NCBI GenBank assembly: GCA_965226945.1
Contig: OZ245717.1
Coordinates: forward strand, 5,642,001-5,706,000
Direction: 5' to 3'
Length of the DNA stretch: 64,000 nucleotides
Source: SYLG01 sp965226945
Lineage (GTDB): Bacteria; Planctomycetota; Planctomycetia; Gemmatales; Gemmataceae
Positions 47,848 to 56,118 of the stretch are shown piece by piece. Positions within the stretch are counted from its first letter, which is position 1. Each line of letters starts with the position of its first letter. The position numbers and the translations under genes are program-made. Below the pieces are notes generated by a model, which saw only the letters and a program-made list of their open reading frames with translations, did no database searches and was not told the origin of the DNA.

Positions 47848-48897
47848 TTAACCCAAATTGCCGCGCTTTTCACTGATGAGCTTCAAGAGCTTCTTGAACG
47901 GATCGGCGAACTTCTCGAGGCCTTCGCTCATCAGAACTTTTTCCAGGTCCTTCATGTCGACCTTGGAGTCGATTTCCTTGAGGACTTCAGCCGCAGGCAT
48001 CTGATCGACTTGCTTGGTGAAAGTGCGGCCCGACTTTTCGGCGGCGTCATTGGTTCCCGGCGGATTCGTTTCAATGTCCGAACCGGCGAACGCGGCGATG
48101 TACTTGCAAGGATCATCCTTGGGGTCCTTGGTGCCGGTGCTCGCAAAAATGATCTCTTGTTGCAGCGGCAGCTTCTTGTCCGCCCACCACTTCTGGTTGA
48201 GCTGCCAGATGCGCTTGGCGTTGACGATCCCGACCTGGCCCTGCGCCGCCGGGGTCAGCGAGGCCGCGTGCTTCTGGGTGTACACATCCAGGCGGCTAAC
48301 GAAGATGCTGTAGACCGACTTGAAATTCTCAAGCGACTTGCGCTTTTGCGCGCCGCGCCAGACTGCTTCGCGGGCCTTGAAATATTGATCTTCACTGAAA
48401 ATCAACGTGACGTTGAGGGTGATGCCCGCGGCACACAGATCTTCGAGCGCGGCCAGGCCACCTGGAGTGGCGGGCACCTTGATCATCCGGTTCTTGTGAT
48501 TGAGGCCATATTGCTTGCCCATCTCGACATAGCGCTTGGCCTTGTCGGCGATGCTCAAGGTGCAAGAGGCGTCTTCGAGCAGGGGATCGAGTTCGAAGCT
48601 GACGTAGCCGTCGTTGCCGCGGGTTTGTTCCCAGACGGGCAAGAAGACATCCTGGGCCTTGGAGACCAGCTTGTCGGTCATGGCCCAGGCGATCGCCGTG
48701 TCGTCGTGACCGGCCTTGATCAGTTCCTTGATTTCGGTGTCGAATCGGCCGGTTTTGAGCAAATCGCTAATAATAATGGGGTTCGAGGTCGCCCCCGTGG
48801 CGCCCAGGGCCCGGTTGCTTTTGACCAGATCGGGATCGATGGAATCGAGCCAAAGTTTCGTGCCCGTGCTGATCAGCGACTTCAAAGGACTGGACAT
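47848..48897 (-). CDS. tal: Transaldolase
   Basis: A 349-residue enzyme of the non-oxidative pentose phosphate pathway (transfer of dihydroxyacetone from sedoheptulose 7-phosphate to glyceraldehyde 3-phosphate), cytoplasmic. N-terminal GTKLWLDSID, GATGATSNPIIISDLL, the Schiff-base lysine in NRMIKVPATPGG, GITLNVTLIFS and VSRLD are all present, and the length matches the long bacterial class. The start at 48897 has CGGAG about seven bases upstream; a longer frame to 48978 lies in the divergent small gene. The start codon overlaps the start codon of that gene in a CATG. Confidence 0.93.
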   Translation of the reverse strand: MSSPLKSLISTGTKLWLDSIDPDLVKSNRALGATGATSNPIIISDLLKTGRFDTEIKELIKAGHDDTAIAWAMTDKLVSKAQDVFLPVWEQTRGNDGYVSFELDPLLEDASCTLSIADKAKRYVEMGKQYGLNHKNRMIKVPATPGGLAALEDLCAAGITLNVTLIFSEDQYFKAREAVWRGAQKRKSLENFKSVYSIFVSRLDVYTQKHAASLTPAAQGQVGIVNAKRIWQLNQKWWADKKLPLQQEIIFASTGTKDPKDDPCKYIAAFAGSDIETNPPGTNDAAEKSGRTFTKQVDQMPAAEVLKEIDSKVDMKDLEKVLMSEGLEKFADPFKKLLKLISEKRGNLG

Positions 48898-49270
48898 GCA
48901 AGACTCCGAGGAAAGGCAAAGCAAACCGCAATCGAAAGATTCAAAAGATGATTTTAGGCCAATGGGGGGAGCGAGCAAGGGGACCAGCCTCCTGGCCGAG
49001 CATGCCCAAAGCCGCGAAAATTATGATTTCCAGTGGGGGCAACCCTGGGGCGATCTCGCCTTGACGCTCGACATTCTTGGGGATTTGACCGCTCGGCTGG
49101 GCCAGCACGCCGTTTATTGCCGCGCCGGCAAGTCGGGCGCTGAAAATAAGCTTCCCTCCGACCTGGAAAGAATGCTTCAGGAACTCGATGCCGCCCGGTC
49201 GCTCATCCGGCAGATTCTTTCCAACAAAAACCAAACACCGGCCGATACTTCCGTCAAAACCAACGCCTAG
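48896..49270 (+). CDS. Small protein of unknown function
   Basis: A 124-residue protein without a family that I recognise. The first 45 residues are polar and low-complexity; the remainder contains a conserved-looking block NYDFQWGQPWGDLALTLDILGDL and a helix ERMLQELDAARSLIRQIL. ATG 48896 has AAGGA six bases upstream, but that SD lies inside the transaldolase coding region on the other strand. ATG 48962, with a poor SD, is the alternative and would leave a normal intergenic region. The function is unknown. Confidence 0.6.
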   Translation: MQDSEERQSKPQSKDSKDDFRPMGGASKGTSLLAEHAQSRENYDFQWGQPWGDLALTLDILGDLTARLGQHAVYCRAGKSGAENKLPSDLERMLQELDAARSLIRQILSNKNQTPADTSVKTNA

Positions 49271-49550
49271 AATTCAATGGGGAAAATGACCCTCCGCACG
49301 GCGTGCCCCCATGCCCCATGGGTGTTGGTCGGCTGAATCGTTTTCCCAAGGTTGGATTCCGGAAAAACACTCCCCGGATCCTGCGGGGAAGCTGCATAAA
49401 TAAACAGTTCTTCTGTCTCTCATTAATGAAAATCGTCTCGGAAAATATTTCGTGAATTCTTGAAAAAAAGATGAGCCATTGGAAGTTGGGCCATCGTACT
49501 GAGTGGGCGTCCACTGTCGTCGCACCCAAAACATTGATTGGAGTCGAACC

Positions 49551-50498
49551 ATGCCTTACAGGGTGTCCCGTATTGGGGCGCCGGGCCCGACCCGGCGCCC
49601 TGCTTTCACGCTGATCGAACTGTTGGTGGTTATTGCCATCATCGCGGTTTTGATCGGCTTGCTCGTTCCCGCGGTGCAGAAGGTCCGCGAAGCGGCCAAC
49701 CGCTTGAGCAGCCAGAACAATCTCAAGCAACTCGGCATTGCCATCCATTCGGCGAACGATTCGCAAGGAAAATTGCCTCCGGCCTGGATGGAGTCTTATC
49801 CCCCCACCGGAAACGGCTGGCCGATTTCCGGCGCCTACACCGGCAAGTTCGGCGGGGCTCATTATTTTCTGCTTCCTTACATCGAACAGGACAACCTCTT
49901 TCGATCCGGAGGCTATCCCTGGGACACCGCCACCTATCCTCCTGGAATTCTGAGCCAGGTCGTCAAAACCTATGTCGCGCCACAGGATGGCTCGGCCAAT
50001 GAAAACCAGGTGTATGGTTGGGGAGTCACCAACTATGCGGGCAATTTCCAGGTCTTTGGCAACCCAAGGTCCAATGTCAATAACGCGGCGGGGATCTGGT
50101 GCATCGGCAGCAGCCGCATTCACTCCAGCTTCCAGGACGGCACCTCCAACACGATCGTCTTCGCCGAAAAGCGCGCGGCCTGTGGTGTGGGGCCGACGGG
50201 TGGTTCCCTCTGGGGCCATGGCTGGTGGGATCCCCATTACATGCCTTACTTCGCCATGGTGTTCAACGACGGCACGGCGCCCACGGGAATCAATCCGCTC
50301 AACGCCATTCAGCCGCCGCAGCCCATGCCGACCAGCGCCACTTGCCAGATCGAACGCGCCACCGCGCTTTCATCGGGTGGCTGCATGGTGGGCATGGCCG
50401 ATGGTTCTGTCCGCAATGTCAACACATCCATGAGCCAGGCCACCTGGTGGGCGGCATTGACCCCTGCCGGCGGCGAGGTGCTGAGCACCGATTGGTAA
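49551..50498 (+). CDS. DUF1559 prepilin-like protein
   Basis: A 315-residue protein. ATG 49551 has GGAG seven bases upstream. The type IV prepilin-type leader ends RRPA before the cleavage site (A18/F19), and the mature N-terminus FTLIELLVVIAIIAVLIGLL carries the conserved Glu at position +5. The DUF1559 body follows (NNLKQLGIAIHSANDSQGKLPPA, FGGAHYFLLPYIEQDNLF, DGTSNTIVFAEK). The C-terminal family motif, usually an H-x9-DG pattern, appears as GGCMVGMADGSV with the histidine position not conserved. Planctomycetes hold many such proteins; a pseudopilin-like envelope role is inferred. A lipoprotein gene follows 31 bases later. Confidence 0.9.
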   Translation: MPYRVSRIGAPGPTRRPAFTLIELLVVIAIIAVLIGLLVPAVQKVREAANRLSSQNNLKQLGIAIHSANDSQGKLPPAWMESYPPTGNGWPISGAYTGKFGGAHYFLLPYIEQDNLFRSGGYPWDTATYPPGILSQVVKTYVAPQDGSANENQVYGWGVTNYAGNFQVFGNPRSNVNNAAGIWCIGSSRIHSSFQDGTSNTIVFAEKRAACGVGPTGGSLWGHGWWDPHYMPYFAMVFNDGTAPTGINPLNAIQPPQPMPTSATCQIERATALSSGGCMVGMADGSVRNVNTSMSQATWWAALTPAGGEVLSTDW

Positions 50499-50529
50499 AT
50501 CGCACAACGAACCCAAGGAGACACCGATC

Positions 50530-50994
50530 ATGAAACGCTCGTTCCTCATTTGCTCCGCCTTGGCATTGGCCGGCTGCGGAGGGATTTCCAGTGTCAACGA
50601 CACGATCGTAACCGGTCGCGTCATTGGTCCCGATGGCAAGCCTTTGGGCGGCGGCCAAATCACTCTCATCTCGGCCGCCGACAAAACCAAGGGCAGCGGC
50701 GCGGCCATCATGCCCGATGGGACCTACACCATCAGCGCCGCACCCAGGGGGGATTGTCTTGCAACCGTCGAAACCGAATCGATCCGGCTCGCCGCCGTCT
50801 ACCGAGCGCCGCAGGCGCCGAAAGGGACTCCCGTGATCCCACCAGCTGGTGGCATGACCACGCCCCAGCGTTACATCAAAATCGACAAACGCTTTGCCAA
50901 ACCCGAGACTTCGGGCCTGAAGATCACGGTATCGAGCACCAAGACCGAATGGGATGTGCAACTGAAGTCGATCGGAGGTACGTCACAACCTTAA
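50530..50994 (+). CDS. Small lipoprotein with carboxypeptidase-regulatory-like fold
   Basis: A 154-residue protein with a lipoprotein signal (MKRSFLICSALALAGC, lipobox LALAGC with C16). ATG 50530 has AAGGAGA eight bases upstream. The mature part, TVTGRVIGPDGKPLGGGQITLIS followed by MPDGTYTISAAPRGDCLATVE, is the Ig-like carboxypeptidase-regulatory pattern. Such lipoproteins commonly follow DUF1559 genes in planctomycetes, so the two probably form an operon. Its stop overlaps the stop of the convergent SDR gene by four bases (TTAA at 50991-50994). Confidence 0.88.
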   Translation: MKRSFLICSALALAGCGGISSVNDTIVTGRVIGPDGKPLGGGQITLISAADKTKGSGAAIMPDGTYTISAAPRGDCLATVETESIRLAAVYRAPQAPKGTPVIPPAGGMTTPQRYIKIDKRFAKPETSGLKITVSSTKTEWDVQLKSIGGTSQP

Positions 50995-51680
50995 CTCACA
51001 CTCAACGATTTGCCATTTTGCTCGGCACCAATGGCCAGGATGAAGGGGACGGCCTTGCGCGCCCATTGTTCAGGCGTCGGATAGGAGCCCGCGCCGTTGC
51101 CAAAGCACCTCGCGAGCATGTCGGTGTTGACGACCCCTGGGTTAAGGGCCACGGCCGCCATTCCCATGGGAACTTCCTGGGCAAGCGCCTTGGTCATTCC
51201 CTCGATGGCGAATTTGCTGGCGCAATAAGGAGCCACATCGGGGGAGGTCGATCGGCCCCAGCCGGAACTGAAATTGACGATCACCCCTTTTTTCGCCTCG
51301 ATCATCGCGGGAAGCCAGGCACGCAGCATCCAGGCGGTCCCGAGCACATTGATTTCCATGACCTGACGCCACTCGGCTTCGGACACCTCCCAGGCGGGTG
51401 CCGGTTCGTTCATGATCGCCGCATTATTAATCAGCACATCAGGCGGGCCGAACTGTTTAAGGCAATGGCCCGCCCAATCGCTCACTTCCTTTTGATTGGC
51501 GACATCGACCATGTCGAAGCGATGGTCGCCCGGCAGTAAATGGCGCAATTGGTCGATTCCCTGTTGAGAGCGGCCGCAGCCAACGATCGTATGGCCCTGA
51601 GCCGCCAGACCTTGCGCCATCGCCCGCCCCAATCCCTTGGTCGCGCCCGAAAGGACGATCGTCTTGCCCCGTTTGCTCAT
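50991..51680 (-). CDS. Short-chain dehydrogenase/reductase (classical SDR)
   Basis: A 229-residue NAD(P)-dependent oxidoreductase. The cofactor motif SGATKGLG is near residue 12, NNAA near 86, the catalytic serine in FSSGWG near 135, and YCASK (YxxxK) near 149. The start at 51680 has GAGGAG seven bases upstream. The substrate is unknown. It is convergent with the lipoprotein and divergent from the UbiD pair (60-base interval). Confidence 0.9.
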   Translation of the reverse strand: MSKRGKTIVLSGATKGLGRAMAQGLAAQGHTIVGCGRSQQGIDQLRHLLPGDHRFDMVDVANQKEVSDWAGHCLKQFGPPDVLINNAAIMNEPAPAWEVSEAEWRQVMEINVLGTAWMLRAWLPAMIEAKKGVIVNFSSGWGRSTSPDVAPYCASKFAIEGMTKALAQEVPMGMAAVALNPGVVNTDMLARCFGNGAGSYPTPEQWARKAVPFILAIGAEQNGKSLSVS

Positions 51681-51740
51681 TTCCAAACTCCTCAAGGATC
51701 GATGGAATCGATAAGGCTAGGATGAGGATGGGAGGATGGC

Positions 51741-52007
51741 ATGGGGATGATTTCGTTGTGGCGCGAGCCTGTCTATCGGTTCGATTTCGATTTGTGCCGC
51801 AAGGTGGAACGGATGCATTTGAGCGGTGCCGTCCAGGGGGCCATCGCCCGCCTTTGCCGCGCCGAAGAAGGCCAGCCGGGCCCCACAGTGGCTGAGGGAG
51901 TGGTTGGCGAAGACGGTTGGGTTCAGTGGGAAACCCCGCTGATCACTCAGCCGGGCGATCGCTTCTTGGCAGTCGTGGACTCGATGCCGCGTGCGGGGTC
52001 GACCTGA
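51741..52007 (+). CDS. Small protein coupled to a UbiD-type decarboxylase
   Basis: An 88-residue protein. ATG 51741 has a strong SD (GGAGG at 51731-51735), and the TGA stop (52005-52007) shares its last base with the ATG of the UbiD gene, so the two are coupled. It does not resemble the known small UbiD-operon proteins (the BsdD/VdcD type, with CxxC metal-binding motifs). The sequence is mostly polar with a short helix (CRKVERMHLSGAVQGAIARL) and a possible beta strand (GDRFLAVVDS). The function is unknown; a partner or regulatory subunit is inference from context. Confidence 0.7.
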   Translation: MGMISLWREPVYRFDFDLCRKVERMHLSGAVQGAIARLCRAEEGQPGPTVAEGVVGEDGWVQWETPLITQPGDRFLAVVDSMPRAGST

Positions 52008-53860
52008 TGGGCCATTCCAGTACGCGGGCCTGCCTGTTGGATCTGGAGCGGCACGGCCATCTTGCACGGATCGATGCCGAGCTCGATCCCATTCTCGAGA
52101 TTCCGGCGGTACACCGCAGGGTCAGTGCCGCGGGCGGCCCGGCCCTTTGGTTTACGCGTCCCCGGGGATGTTCCTTCTCCCTGGCAAGTAATCTCTACGG
52201 CACGCTCGAGCGGATTCGCTTGATCTTTCGCGATACCTTGCCCGCGGTGCACCGGTTGATGGAGTTGCAGGCCGAGCCTGAAAAAATGGCTCGAACCTTT
52301 TGGCGCTTTCTCGACATCCCCTGGAAAGGCCTCGCCGCCTTGCCTCGGCCTGCCTGGTCGGGCCCGGTTTTGCAGCAGACTTGTGCGCTTTCGGCATTGC
52401 CTCGTCTGACTTGCTGGCCCAGGGATGGCGGCGCGTTTGTGACTTTGCCATTAGTCTACTCCGAAGATCCGCAAAGGCCGGGATGGCGCCAGTCGAATCT
52501 CGGCATGTACCGGGTGCAACTCGATGGCAATGACTATTTGCCCGATAAGGAAGTGGGTTTGCACTACCAGATCCACCGGGGCATTGGCGTGCATCAAGCC
52601 AAGGCCGTCGCGCGCGGGGAGAGCCTGGGAGTGAGCGTGATGGTCGGGGGGCCGCCCGCTTGGACGATCAGCGCGGTGATGCCTTTGCCTGAAGGGATTC
52701 CCGAGATCGCCTTTGCCGGAGTGCTGGCGGGCCGGCCGGTGCGCTTGCGACGCGCTCCCGGCCTGGACCGCAGCACCGCCCCGGTTTGGACCGATGCCGA
52801 TTTCGCCATCGTGGGGTCCATTTCGCCTCATGAAACGAAACCGGAAGGCCCATTTGGCGACCATCTGGGTTATTACAGTCTCGTGCACGACTTCCCGGTG
52901 ATGAACGTCGCGCGCGTCCATCACCGTAGCGACGCCATCTGGCCCTTCACCGTGGTGGGCCGGCCCCCACAGGAGGATTCGGCGTTTGGCGCCTTCATTC
53001 ACGAACTCACGGGCCGGGTCATTCCGGCCAAATTGCCGGGCATTCACGCCGTGCATGCGGTCGACGAAGCGGGAGTTCACCCCCTGCTATTCGCTTTGGG
53101 CAGCGAGCGCTACACTCCCTACCAGCCAGGCGATGGTCCCGCGGAACTATTGACCCAAGCGAACGCGATTCTGGGAACCGGTCAATTGAGCCTGGCCAAA
53201 TATCTGCTGATTTTGAACAAACAGGATGTGCCCCAACTCGATATCGAAGACAAGGGAGCGTTCTTGCAAGAGGTGTTGAGGCGCATCGACTGGCGCCGCG
53301 ATCTGCATTTCCAAACGCGCACGACGATCGACACGCTCGATTACTCTGGTGAGGGCCTTAACCGGGGATCCAAGGTAGTCTGGGCCGCGTCCGGCCCGAT
53401 TGTCCGCGATCTTGCGACGGACCTAGTTGGTTGCGATCGACTTCCCGAAGGGCTAAGCGACGCCCGCCTCTGCTTCCCCGGAGTCGTCGCCATCCAGGCG
53501 CCTCCCTTTGCGCCAAGCGGTTCAGGGCTGCCGGGCGATTCCGCGCGCCTGGCGGCAAGCATTCCTCTGGATCATCCGATCACCCGGTTTACTCTGATTT
53601 GCCTATGCGATGATTCTGCTTTTTTGAGCGCGAACCTGCGAAATTGGTTGTGGGCCTGCTTCACCCGGTCGGACCCCGCGCGCGATCTGCAAGGCGTGGG
53701 GGCTTTCATCAAGGACAAGCACTGGGGTTGCGAGGGGGCCTTGATCCTCGATGCGCGCACGAAGCCGCACCTGGCCTGGCCACTTGAAGAAGATCCGCAA
53801 ATCGAAAAACGGATCGAATCGCTCGCCGTCCGGGGCGGGCCGCTTCATGGTCTTTTTTGA
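52007..53860 (+). CDS. UbiD family decarboxylase
   Basis: A 617-residue prenylated-FMN-dependent (UbiD-type) decarboxylase, longer than E. coli UbiD. Family features are GLHYQIHRGIGVHQAK near residue 190, the ETKPEGPFGDHLGYYS segment near 283-298 (acid catalyst region and cofactor/Mn binding), and SLAKYLLILNKQDV near 395. Members decarboxylate aromatic or alpha,beta-unsaturated acids, including ubiquinone or menaquinone precursors; the substrate is not evident. No ubiX-like flavin prenyltransferase is adjacent. The start ATG 52007 overlaps the preceding small gene. The first 45 codons look GC-rich and coding. Confidence 0.88.
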   Translation: MGHSSTRACLLDLERHGHLARIDAELDPILEIPAVHRRVSAAGGPALWFTRPRGCSFSLASNLYGTLERIRLIFRDTLPAVHRLMELQAEPEKMARTFWRFLDIPWKGLAALPRPAWSGPVLQQTCALSALPRLTCWPRDGGAFVTLPLVYSEDPQRPGWRQSNLGMYRVQLDGNDYLPDKEVGLHYQIHRGIGVHQAKAVARGESLGVSVMVGGPPAWTISAVMPLPEGIPEIAFAGVLAGRPVRLRRAPGLDRSTAPVWTDADFAIVGSISPHETKPEGPFGDHLGYYSLVHDFPVMNVARVHHRSDAIWPFTVVGRPPQEDSAFGAFIHELTGRVIPAKLPGIHAVHAVDEAGVHPLLFALGSERYTPYQPGDGPAELLTQANAILGTGQLSLAKYLLILNKQDVPQLDIEDKGAFLQEVLRRIDWRRDLHFQTRTTIDTLDYSGEGLNRGSKVVWAASGPIVRDLATDLVGCDRLPEGLSDARLCFPGVVAIQAPPFAPSGSGLPGDSARLAASIPLDHPITRFTLICLCDDSAFLSANLRNWLWACFTRSDPARDLQGVGAFIKDKHWGCEGALILDARTKPHLAWPLEEDPQIEKRIESLAVRGGPLHGLF

Positions 53861-53946
53861 TTCGTGGCCCCGATCGCCTTTCGCGCTAAGAAAGCGGTTC
53901 ACCAAAAAGACGAGTGACATCGTTCCAGGCGGCGGGCGGTAAACCG

Positions 53947-54972
53947 ATGATCAGTGAAACGACTCTCGAAACGATTCTGGCCAAGCTGCCCACCCGAACG
54001 ATTGGCGTGTTTGGCGATCTGTTTCTTGACCGCTACCTCGATATCGAGGCAAGGCTGGACGAGCCATCCATTGAGACCGGTTTGACCGCTTACCAGGTCA
54101 CCAAGGTACGGTCAATGCCCGGCGCGGCGGGCACGGTGATCAACAATCTCGCCGCACTCGGCGTGGGCAAGATCAAGGTCTTTTCCATGCGTGGCAAAGA
54201 CGGCGAGGGGTTCGAACTGGCCGAGGCGCTCGGCAAGATGCCCGCGGTCGATTGCGCGTCAGTGCAGGTGGTCGAAAATCGCCGTACCCCGACTTACACG
54301 AAACCGATCTATCACGAGCCGTCGGCCGCCTTTCGCGAACTCAACCGACTCGACATCAAGAATCATGAAACATTGCCGACCGAGGTCGAGTCGGCGCTTG
54401 AGAGAGATCTGCAGCAGAATCTCGAAAAGCTCGATGCCCTGATTGTGTTGGACCAGGTCAGCCAGAGCGACTGCGGAGTCGTCACAGGGCGATTGATCCG
54501 GTTTCTCAAAGAGCTGCAAAAAAAGCGGCCGCAACTGTTGATCATGGGCGATAGCCGTACCCGCATCGGCGCGTTCCACGGCGTTTCGATCAAGCCGAAC
54601 CGGTCCGAACTTTCCCAGTGGGTGGCCTTGTCGGGCAAGGAATCGCCTCAAGAGATCCTTGGCAAAGTCGCGGAATTATCGGCCAAGCAAAACCAGGGCA
54701 TCATTTGCACCCTTTCCGAGGACGGCATCGTGGCCGCCATGCCCGATGGCCAAACCGCCCATGAGCCGGCGTTGCCGGTCACGGGACCAATCGATGTGGT
54801 GGGTGCGGGGGATAGTGTTAGCGCGGCCCTGTCCGCGGCCTTCGCCGCTGGAGCGACGCTTCAAGACGCGCTCGCCCTTGGCATGCTGGTGGCTTCGGTG
54901 ACGATTCGCCAGCTAGGGACCACGGGCACGGCGCCGCCGAAACTCCTCAGGGCAGCGCTGAAAGCGATTTGA
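53947..54972 (+). CDS. PfkB-family carbohydrate kinase (heptose 7-phosphate kinase-like)
   Basis: A 341-residue ribokinase-fold kinase. Near the N-terminus it has GVFGDLFLDRYLDI (like the VVGDVMLDRY of RfaE/HldE), then PGAAGTVINNLAALG near residue 62, and the PfkB signature 2 motif with catalytic Asp in IDVVGAGDSVSAAL near 285. It phosphorylates a sugar, possibly a heptose phosphate, but substrate assignment from the motif alone is not safe. ATG 53947 is chosen over the GTG at 53914; neither has a strong SD. A long terminator follows. Confidence 0.85.
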   Translation: MISETTLETILAKLPTRTIGVFGDLFLDRYLDIEARLDEPSIETGLTAYQVTKVRSMPGAAGTVINNLAALGVGKIKVFSMRGKDGEGFELAEALGKMPAVDCASVQVVENRRTPTYTKPIYHEPSAAFRELNRLDIKNHETLPTEVESALERDLQQNLEKLDALIVLDQVSQSDCGVVTGRLIRFLKELQKKRPQLLIMGDSRTRIGAFHGVSIKPNRSELSQWVALSGKESPQEILGKVAELSAKQNQGIICTLSEDGIVAAMPDGQTAHEPALPVTGPIDVVGAGDSVSAALSAAFAAGATLQDALALGMLVASVTIRQLGTTGTAPPKLLRAALKAI

Positions 54973-55020
54973 GAATTCCACCAACCTAAGCCGGACGGCG
55001 TTCACCGCCTGAAAAATAAA

Positions 55021-55060
55021 AGAGGGGGAGGGGAACGCTTCGTTCCCCTCCCCCTCTTTC
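55021..55060. terminator. Intrinsic terminator between convergent genes
   Basis: A 17-bp perfect stem, AGAGGGGGAGGGGAACG (55021-55037) with CGTTCCCCTCCCCCTCT (55041-55057), encloses a three-base loop. It is preceded by an A-rich stretch and followed by TTTC, so it can act for both the kinase and the leftward gene at 55068. Confidence 0.85.
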
Positions 55061-55067
55061 TGGATGA

Positions 55068-55793
55068 CTAGGCTGCCATTTTGCGCGGGGCCAGTGCGGC
55101 CGTTTGCGCTTTTCGGGAAGCATCGATCAGGGCGCGGAACAGTTGAATGTCCAGCCCCGAAGACATGCTGCAAGCCGGCTGCCACTGAACGCCCATCACG
55201 AACCAGTTGGGGTTGGTCGATTCGTAGGCTTCGACAATGCCGTCAAGCGCGTAAGCCGTTGCCCGGAACGTCTTGCCGATGCGATTGATGCCGCGGCTAT
55301 GCTCGCTGTTGACGACAACTTCGCCTTCGCCGTAGAGCACTTGCACCAGGCTACCGGGCACGATGTTGAGCGAGTGACGTTGGCCCTTTTCGGGGGGATG
55401 GCGGTGTTGCAAGGCGTCGGGGAATTCCCGCACGAAGTCGTTGATCAGGCTGCCGCCGTTGCTCGTGTTCATGGTGTGCATGCCATGGTCGATCGCAAGC
55501 GTCGGAATTTGATGCTTGCGTGCATAGACGCAAAGTTCTTCCATTTCCGCCGGGTTGCGGCGGGCTTGTTGGTCGTGCCCCATGATCACCAGACCCTGGA
55601 TTTCCTTGAAAAAGCGATTCCAGGTGGAGGGGCCGGTTTCCAGGCGGACGGGTTCGGCTTCGGCTTGCACAATCGATGCGGCGAGGCCGGCTGGCCAAAG
55701 GCCGCAACCATGACGGGGATCGCTGTTGAATCGATCCGGACCATAAACGCCAATGCGAATCGGGGTGGCGTTGGAAACGGGAGCCTGAGCCAT
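55068..55793 (-). CDS. Class I glutamine amidotransferase-like (C26) protein lacking the catalytic triad
   Basis: A 241-residue protein with the fold pattern of gamma-glutamyl-gamma-aminobutyrate hydrolases (peptidase C26). The start at 55793 has AAAGGA five bases upstream. In the family the nucleophile loop reads GICRGxQxLNV; here it is LAIDHGMHTMNT, so the Cys is replaced by Asp (D102). The histidine-glutamate part reads VQWQPA instead of VQWHPE (Q205, A207), and the oxyanion Gly-Gly near residue 71 is MGHD. Everything else, including NGGSLINDF and VNSEHSRGI, is family-like. It is therefore probably not an amidotransferase but a binding or scaffold protein, or a reprogrammed enzyme. It is divergent from the FtsH operon. 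Confidence 0.85.
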   Translation of the reverse strand: MAQAPVSNATPIRIGVYGPDRFNSDPRHGCGLWPAGLAASIVQAEAEPVRLETGPSTWNRFFKEIQGLVIMGHDQQARRNPAEMEELCVYARKHQIPTLAIDHGMHTMNTSNGGSLINDFVREFPDALQHRHPPEKGQRHSLNIVPGSLVQVLYGEGEVVVNSEHSRGINRIGKTFRATAYALDGIVEAYESTNPNWFVMGVQWQPACSMSSGLDIQLFRALIDASRKAQTAALAPRKMAA

Positions 55794-56118
55794 GGGAGTC
55801 CTTTCCCTGTAGACACAAGAGACACAAGAAAATCAAAACCAGCTGAAGTGGTCCTAAGAAAAGTAAACAGCTGATATTGCCTTTTGCCAAGAAAAAAACC
55901 GTAAATTCATTTGCTTCAAAGAGATAGCGTTTCGCCCGTTGGCCTGATTTTGAGCCGATTTTCCCCAAGGGACACTCGTTTTTCGCCTTTTTCGCAAGTC
56001 ATCGATTGCGTGTCTTCCCATGACCGGAAGGCGACAAGTCAGGCGGCCAACCGGTATATGTTTGGTTCTTCGAATGCCGATGCACCCGGATCTGGAAGGG
56101 TCCGTAGAAAAAGGGGTT
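55794..56118. promoter_or_regulatory. Divergent regulatory region between pseudo-amidotransferase and FtsH operon
   Basis: This 325-base gap is noticeably more A/T-rich than the flanking coding sequence. It contains the direct repeat GACACAAGA (55812-55820 and 55821-55829), a doubled CAGCTGA (near 55840 and 55868), and a leftward promoter candidate at 55862-55890. No promoter for the rightward operon is convincing. The true start of the first operon gene may lie inside it (ATGs at 56020, 56074 and 56080). Confidence 0.4.
55862..55890 (-). promoter_or_regulatory. Candidate sigma-70 promoter for the pseudo-amidotransferase
   Basis: On the minus strand, TTGGCA (55890-55885, 5/6 to the consensus) is followed after 17 bases by TTTACT (55867-55862, 4/6), about 70 bases before the start codon. 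Confidence 0.4.

Noticed and set aside
49254..50237. 327-residue minus-strand reading frame
   Set aside because: It is antisense to the well-supported DUF1559 gene and shows no family features.
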